Shown here: positions 61,606 through 64,000 of the stretch, in pieces | Position numbering within the stretch: the stretch's first letter is position 1 | Layout of the letters: each line of letters starts with the position of its first letter | Source of the DNA: Bradyrhizobium sp. dw_411 | GTDB taxonomy: Bacteria > Pseudomonadota > Alphaproteobacteria > Rhizobiales > Xanthobacteraceae | Length of the DNA stretch: 64,000 nt | Reading direction: 5' to 3' | Assembly: GCF_018449695.1 (NCBI RefSeq) | Contig: NZ_JAAVUY010000020.1 | Coordinates: forward strand, 62,001-126,000 | Notes under the pieces: model-generated | Database searches by the model: none | Seen by the model: the letters and a program-made list of their open reading frames with translations, nothing else | What the model was told of the DNA's origin: nothing | Position numbers and translations under genes: made by a program

Positions 61606-62691
61606 ATGCGCATTCGTCTCCTGGCCGATGACCGGACCGGTGCGATTGACACCGCAGTGCGGTTCGTGCCGCTCGCCGGGCCGCTGCTGGTCCAGTGGGA
61701 CCTTGCGACAGCGCGAAGTTCAGACGGAAGCCTCGCGTTCGATCTGGGCACGCGCGAGTTGAGCGATGCGCGCTCCGGCGAACTGGCGGCGTCAGCCGCG
61801 GGGTTGTTGCGCGACGCCGATCTCGCCTATCTCAAATGCGACAGCCTGCTGCGCGGCTCGCTCGTGCAGGAAATCGTCGCCTGCCTGCGTGCGCAACCTT
61901 TCGATCATTGCGTGATCGCGCCGGCTTTTCCGGCACAGCGCCGGATCACGCGCGACGGCCGGCAATGGGCGGCCGCGCATGGCAGTGACCAATGGCAATT
62001 GGCCGGGCCAGATCTCGCGGCGCAGCTTGGCGAACTCGGCTTCGCAGTTTCGAAATGCCGGGCAGGTGATCGCGCGCCGCAAGGCATCAGCCTGTGGGAT
62101 GCCGAAACGATTGAAGCTCTGCAGCAGATCGTCGTCGAAGGACGGCGGTTATCCGGAAGAATGCTTTGGTGCGGCTCGGCGGGCCTCGCGGAAGCGATGG
62201 CTGGCGCGGAGCCGTTGCACATTGGGACGATTGCTTCGCCGCTGCTTGCCCTCGTCGGAACGGATCATCCGGTTACGCTGCGGCAATTGCGCGAGGCCGA
62301 ACCTCATCGCGTGATGTTCGATCCCGAACACGCCGATGGTATCGCTCCTATTGAAGCACAACTCGAAAAAGGCGTGGCCGTTGTGACGGTGCGCTTGCCG
62401 GCCACCCCGGACCGGCATCAGGCCGCGAACCATATCGGCGAAGGTTTTACAAATCTTCTTGCCCGGCTGCCGCAACCGGGCACGCTGTTCGTGACCGGAG
62501 GCGAAACCCTGAGCCACGTCTGTGCTGCGCTGGGGGCTGAGGCACTGGAGGTCCAGGGCGAGATCGAGCCGGGTATCCCGGTGTCGGTGTTGAAGGGCGG
62601 AAAATGGCAGGGCGTGCGGGTAATTTCCAAATCTGGCGCTTTTGGCAACGAGGGGTTGATCCGGCGCTTGATTTCCCTTGCTCAGTTGTGA
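61606..62691 (+). CDS. Four-carbon acid sugar kinase (DUF1537)
   Basis: A 361-residue kinase of the DUF1537 family, members of which phosphorylate D-threonate, L-threonate or D-erythronate at O4. The N-terminal domain has RLLADDRTGAIDTAVRF and YLKCDSLLRGSLVQEI; the C-terminal nucleotide domain has TLFVTGGETLSHVCAALG and the end GGKWQGVRVISKSGAFGNEG, which resembles the ATP-binding GG-K-S-G-x-FG motif. ATG 61606 follows AACGTAAGG; a GTG at 61588 would overlap deoR. The partner PdxA2 follows directly. Confidence 0.9.
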   Translation: MRIRLLADDRTGAIDTAVRFVPLAGPLLVQWDLATARSSDGSLAFDLGTRELSDARSGELAASAAGLLRDADLAYLKCDSLLRGSLVQEIVACLRAQPFDHCVIAPAFPAQRRITRDGRQWAAAHGSDQWQLAGPDLAAQLGELGFAVSKCRAGDRAPQGISLWDAETIEALQQIVVEGRRLSGRMLWCGSAGLAEAMAGAEPLHIGTIASPLLALVGTDHPVTLRQLREAEPHRVMFDPEHADGIAPIEAQLEKGVAVVTVRLPATPDRHQAANHIGEGFTNLLARLPQPGTLFVTGGETLSHVCAALGAEALEVQGEIEPGIPVSVLKGGKWQGVRVISKSGAFGNEGLIRRLISLAQL

Positions 62692-62752
62692 CAGATATTA
62701 GACGAATTTGCGCACTTTTGCGCATATGCGATGGAACGTGAGCAGCCGAATA

Positions 62753-63769
62753 ATGAGCAAAACAGTATTGCCGGTTGCGATCACCATGGGCGATCCGGCC
62801 GGAGTCGGCCCCGAGATCATCGTCAAGGCGATCCGGCGCCTCAAGGACCGGCTCGATTCAGGCTCCCTGAAACTGTTGGTGATCGGTAGCCGGACCGCGC
62901 TTGACGAAGCCTGTCGCGCGCTCGGCGAAGCGCCCGTTCCCTCAGCGAATGACGAATCCCGGCGCGTCGCGATGGTGTCGGTCGGCGATGACGCGGCGGT
63001 CGTTCCGCTGGGACAGGTTTCAGCGCTGGGCGGCGATTTCGCCTACCGCGCGGTCGAGCGCGGCGTCGAACTGGCGATGGCCGGCAAGATCGCCGGCATC
63101 GTCACCGCGCCGCTCAACAAGGAAGCGTTGAACGCGGCCGGGCATCATTTCGCTGGCCATACCGACATGCTGGCCAAGCTGACCGGCAGCCGCGATTCCG
63201 TGATGATGCTGGCGCACGGCAATATGCGCGTCAGCCACGTGACCACGCACATCGCGTTGCACGACGTGCCGTCGCGCCTGACGCCGGAACGGCTGCGCCG
63301 CGTGACCGAACTGACGCATCAGGCATTGACCGGCCTTGGCCTGAAGCAACCCCACATCGCCATTGCCGCACTCAACCCGCATGCCGGCGAAGGTGGACTT
63401 TTTGGGCGCGAAGATATCGATATCTCGACGCCGACGATCGAGCGGATGTGCGCCGATGGCATGAATGTCAGCGGCCCAGTGCCGGGCGACACCGTGTTCG
63501 TGAAGCTGCGCGCCGGTCACTACGATGCTGTCGTCGCGATGTATCACGACCAGGGGCATATTCCGGTCAAACTGCTTGGCTTCCAGATCGATCCCGTTAC
63601 GCAAAAGTGGAACGCGCTGAACGGCGTCAACATTACGCTGGGCCTGCCGATCATCCGCACCTCGGTCGATCACGGCACGGCCTTCGATATCGCGGGCAAG
63701 GGCATCGCCAACGAGGACAGCCTGATCGAAGCCGTCGACTACGCGCTGCAGCTTGGCGGGAGTACCTAA
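62753..63769 (+). CDS. pdxA2: PdxA2-type 4-phospho-threonate/erythronate dehydrogenase
   Basis: A 338-residue PdxA-family enzyme. The N-terminal signature ITMGDPAGVGPEIIVKAI is present, and zinc ligands are in AGHTDMLAKLTG, VTTHIALHDV and MYHDQGHIPVKLLGF. Beside a DUF1537 kinase, PdxA2 proteins oxidise and decarboxylate the 4-phospho acid sugar to dihydroxyacetone phosphate. A role in pyridoxal synthesis is less likely because no pdxJ or ksgA is nearby. ATG 62753 begins MSKTVLPVAITMGDP. A copy of the family G repeat starts at its stop codon. Confidence 0.9.
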   Translation: MSKTVLPVAITMGDPAGVGPEIIVKAIRRLKDRLDSGSLKLLVIGSRTALDEACRALGEAPVPSANDESRRVAMVSVGDDAAVVPLGQVSALGGDFAYRAVERGVELAMAGKIAGIVTAPLNKEALNAAGHHFAGHTDMLAKLTGSRDSVMMLAHGNMRVSHVTTHIALHDVPSRLTPERLRRVTELTHQALTGLGLKQPHIAIAALNPHAGEGGLFGREDIDISTPTIERMCADGMNVSGPVPGDTVFVKLRAGHYDAVVAMYHDQGHIPVKLLGFQIDPVTQKWNALNGVNITLGLPIIRTSVDHGTAFDIAGKGIANEDSLIEAVDYALQLGGST

Positions 63770-63830
63770 AGCGTTTTCAAGCGAAGTGGATACCGGTTCG
63801 CGTGAAGAAAACGCGTCAAATAAAACAGTT
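63767..63830. repeat. Dispersed repeat, family G, shortened copy 2
   Basis: TAAAGCGTTTTCAAGCGAAG, then GGATACCGGTTCGCGTGAAG and AACGCGTCAAA, match the first 60 bases of the unit at 35718 with a handful of differences. The right half with its hairpin is absent. The first three bases are the pdxA2 stop codon. Confidence 0.8.
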
Positions 63831-63892
63831 TTTTAAATCAAAAAGGCGGTGCTCAAAACAATGCGCACGCCAAAAATGGGGAGAGAATTGCA

Positions 63893-64000
63893 ATGACGAA
63901 CCGTCGTGTCCTGATTTTCGTATTGATGTTTTTTCTGGCGACGATCAATTACGTCGACCGGGTCGTGCTCTCGGTTTCGGCGACGCCGATCGCCAAAGAA
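63893..64000 (+). CDS. MFS transporter, N-terminal fragment at window edge
   Basis: The first 36 residues, MTNRRVLIFVLMFFLATINY to VVLSVSATPIAKE, match the first membrane segment of the anion:cation symporter (ACS) family of MFS carriers, which have the NYVDR motif. Members carry glucarate, galactonate and related acids; here it would import the acid used by the kinase and PdxA2. The rest lies beyond the window. GAGAGAATTGCA precedes the ATG. Confidence 0.85.
   Translation, partial: MTNRRVLIFVLMFFLATINYVDRVVLSVSATPIAKE

Overview
The window looks like a chromosome segment of a high-GC alphaproteobacterium of the Bradyrhizobium / Rhodopseudomonas / Afipia group (Nitrobacteraceae). The evidence is the order carB-carA-yqeY-dnaG-rpoD, a DnaG without zinc ligands, an RpoH with the sequence QKKLFFNLR, and several families of palindromic intergenic repeats typical of that group. 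No species can be named from sequence reading alone.

Positions 1 to about 33.2 kb are mostly core genome. carB (cut by the window edge), carA and yqeY come first, together with a tRNA-like gene and an intrinsic terminator just upstream of carB. Then come a Dps protein, a hotdog thioesterase, an acyl-CoA synthetase, an ArsR/AHSA1 pair with its likely operator, a secreted beta-propeller protein, LysE, N-formylglutamate amidohydrolase, two transglutaminase-like proteins, dnaG and rpoD. A small low-GC insert (about 20.5-22.5 kb) carries a phage Gp37/Gp68-type gene and a broken partner gene (tcmP). After it lie a lytic transglycosylase, a repeat-dense gap with a large structured element, an alpha/beta hydrolase, an SDR, a 180-bp MITE sitting inside a palindromic repeat, a 22-residue Lys/Ala peptide gene, a diguanylate cyclase, an amidase, rpoH, an rluD-type synthase and tRNA-Glu(CTC).

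From tRNA-Glu to the right edge (about 33.1-64 kb) the DNA reads as an accessory catabolic island. It starts with decayed fragments of a serine recombinase and of a LivF ATPase. A first block (34-50 kb) holds a GMC oxidoreductase, a sugar-type ABC importer (binding protein and permeases on the minus strand, ATPase on the plus strand), an isocitrate lyase/PEP mutase-family lyase, a GntR regulator, a lone molybdenum hydroxylase large subunit, an MFS carrier, a LeuC/LeuD-like dehydratase pair, a KDG kinase and a KDPG aldolase. Together these suggest oxidation of a sugar or hydroxy-acid, dehydration by an aconitase-family enzyme, then phosphorylation and aldol cleavage.

A second block (50.7-58.4 kb) combines two TctC/Bug binding proteins, a LivK-type binding protein, an alpha/beta hydrolase with a small translationally coupled partner, a beta-hydroxyacid dehydrogenase, an IclR regulator and an MmgE/PrpD protein. 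It reads as uptake and breakdown of an unknown carboxylic acid or ester. Next are a membrane-bound winged-helix regulator and an ECF sigma factor without an adjacent anti-sigma factor. The window closes with a DeoR - DUF1537 kinase - PdxA2 - MFS operon matching the known four-carbon acid sugar (threonate/erythronate) pathway.
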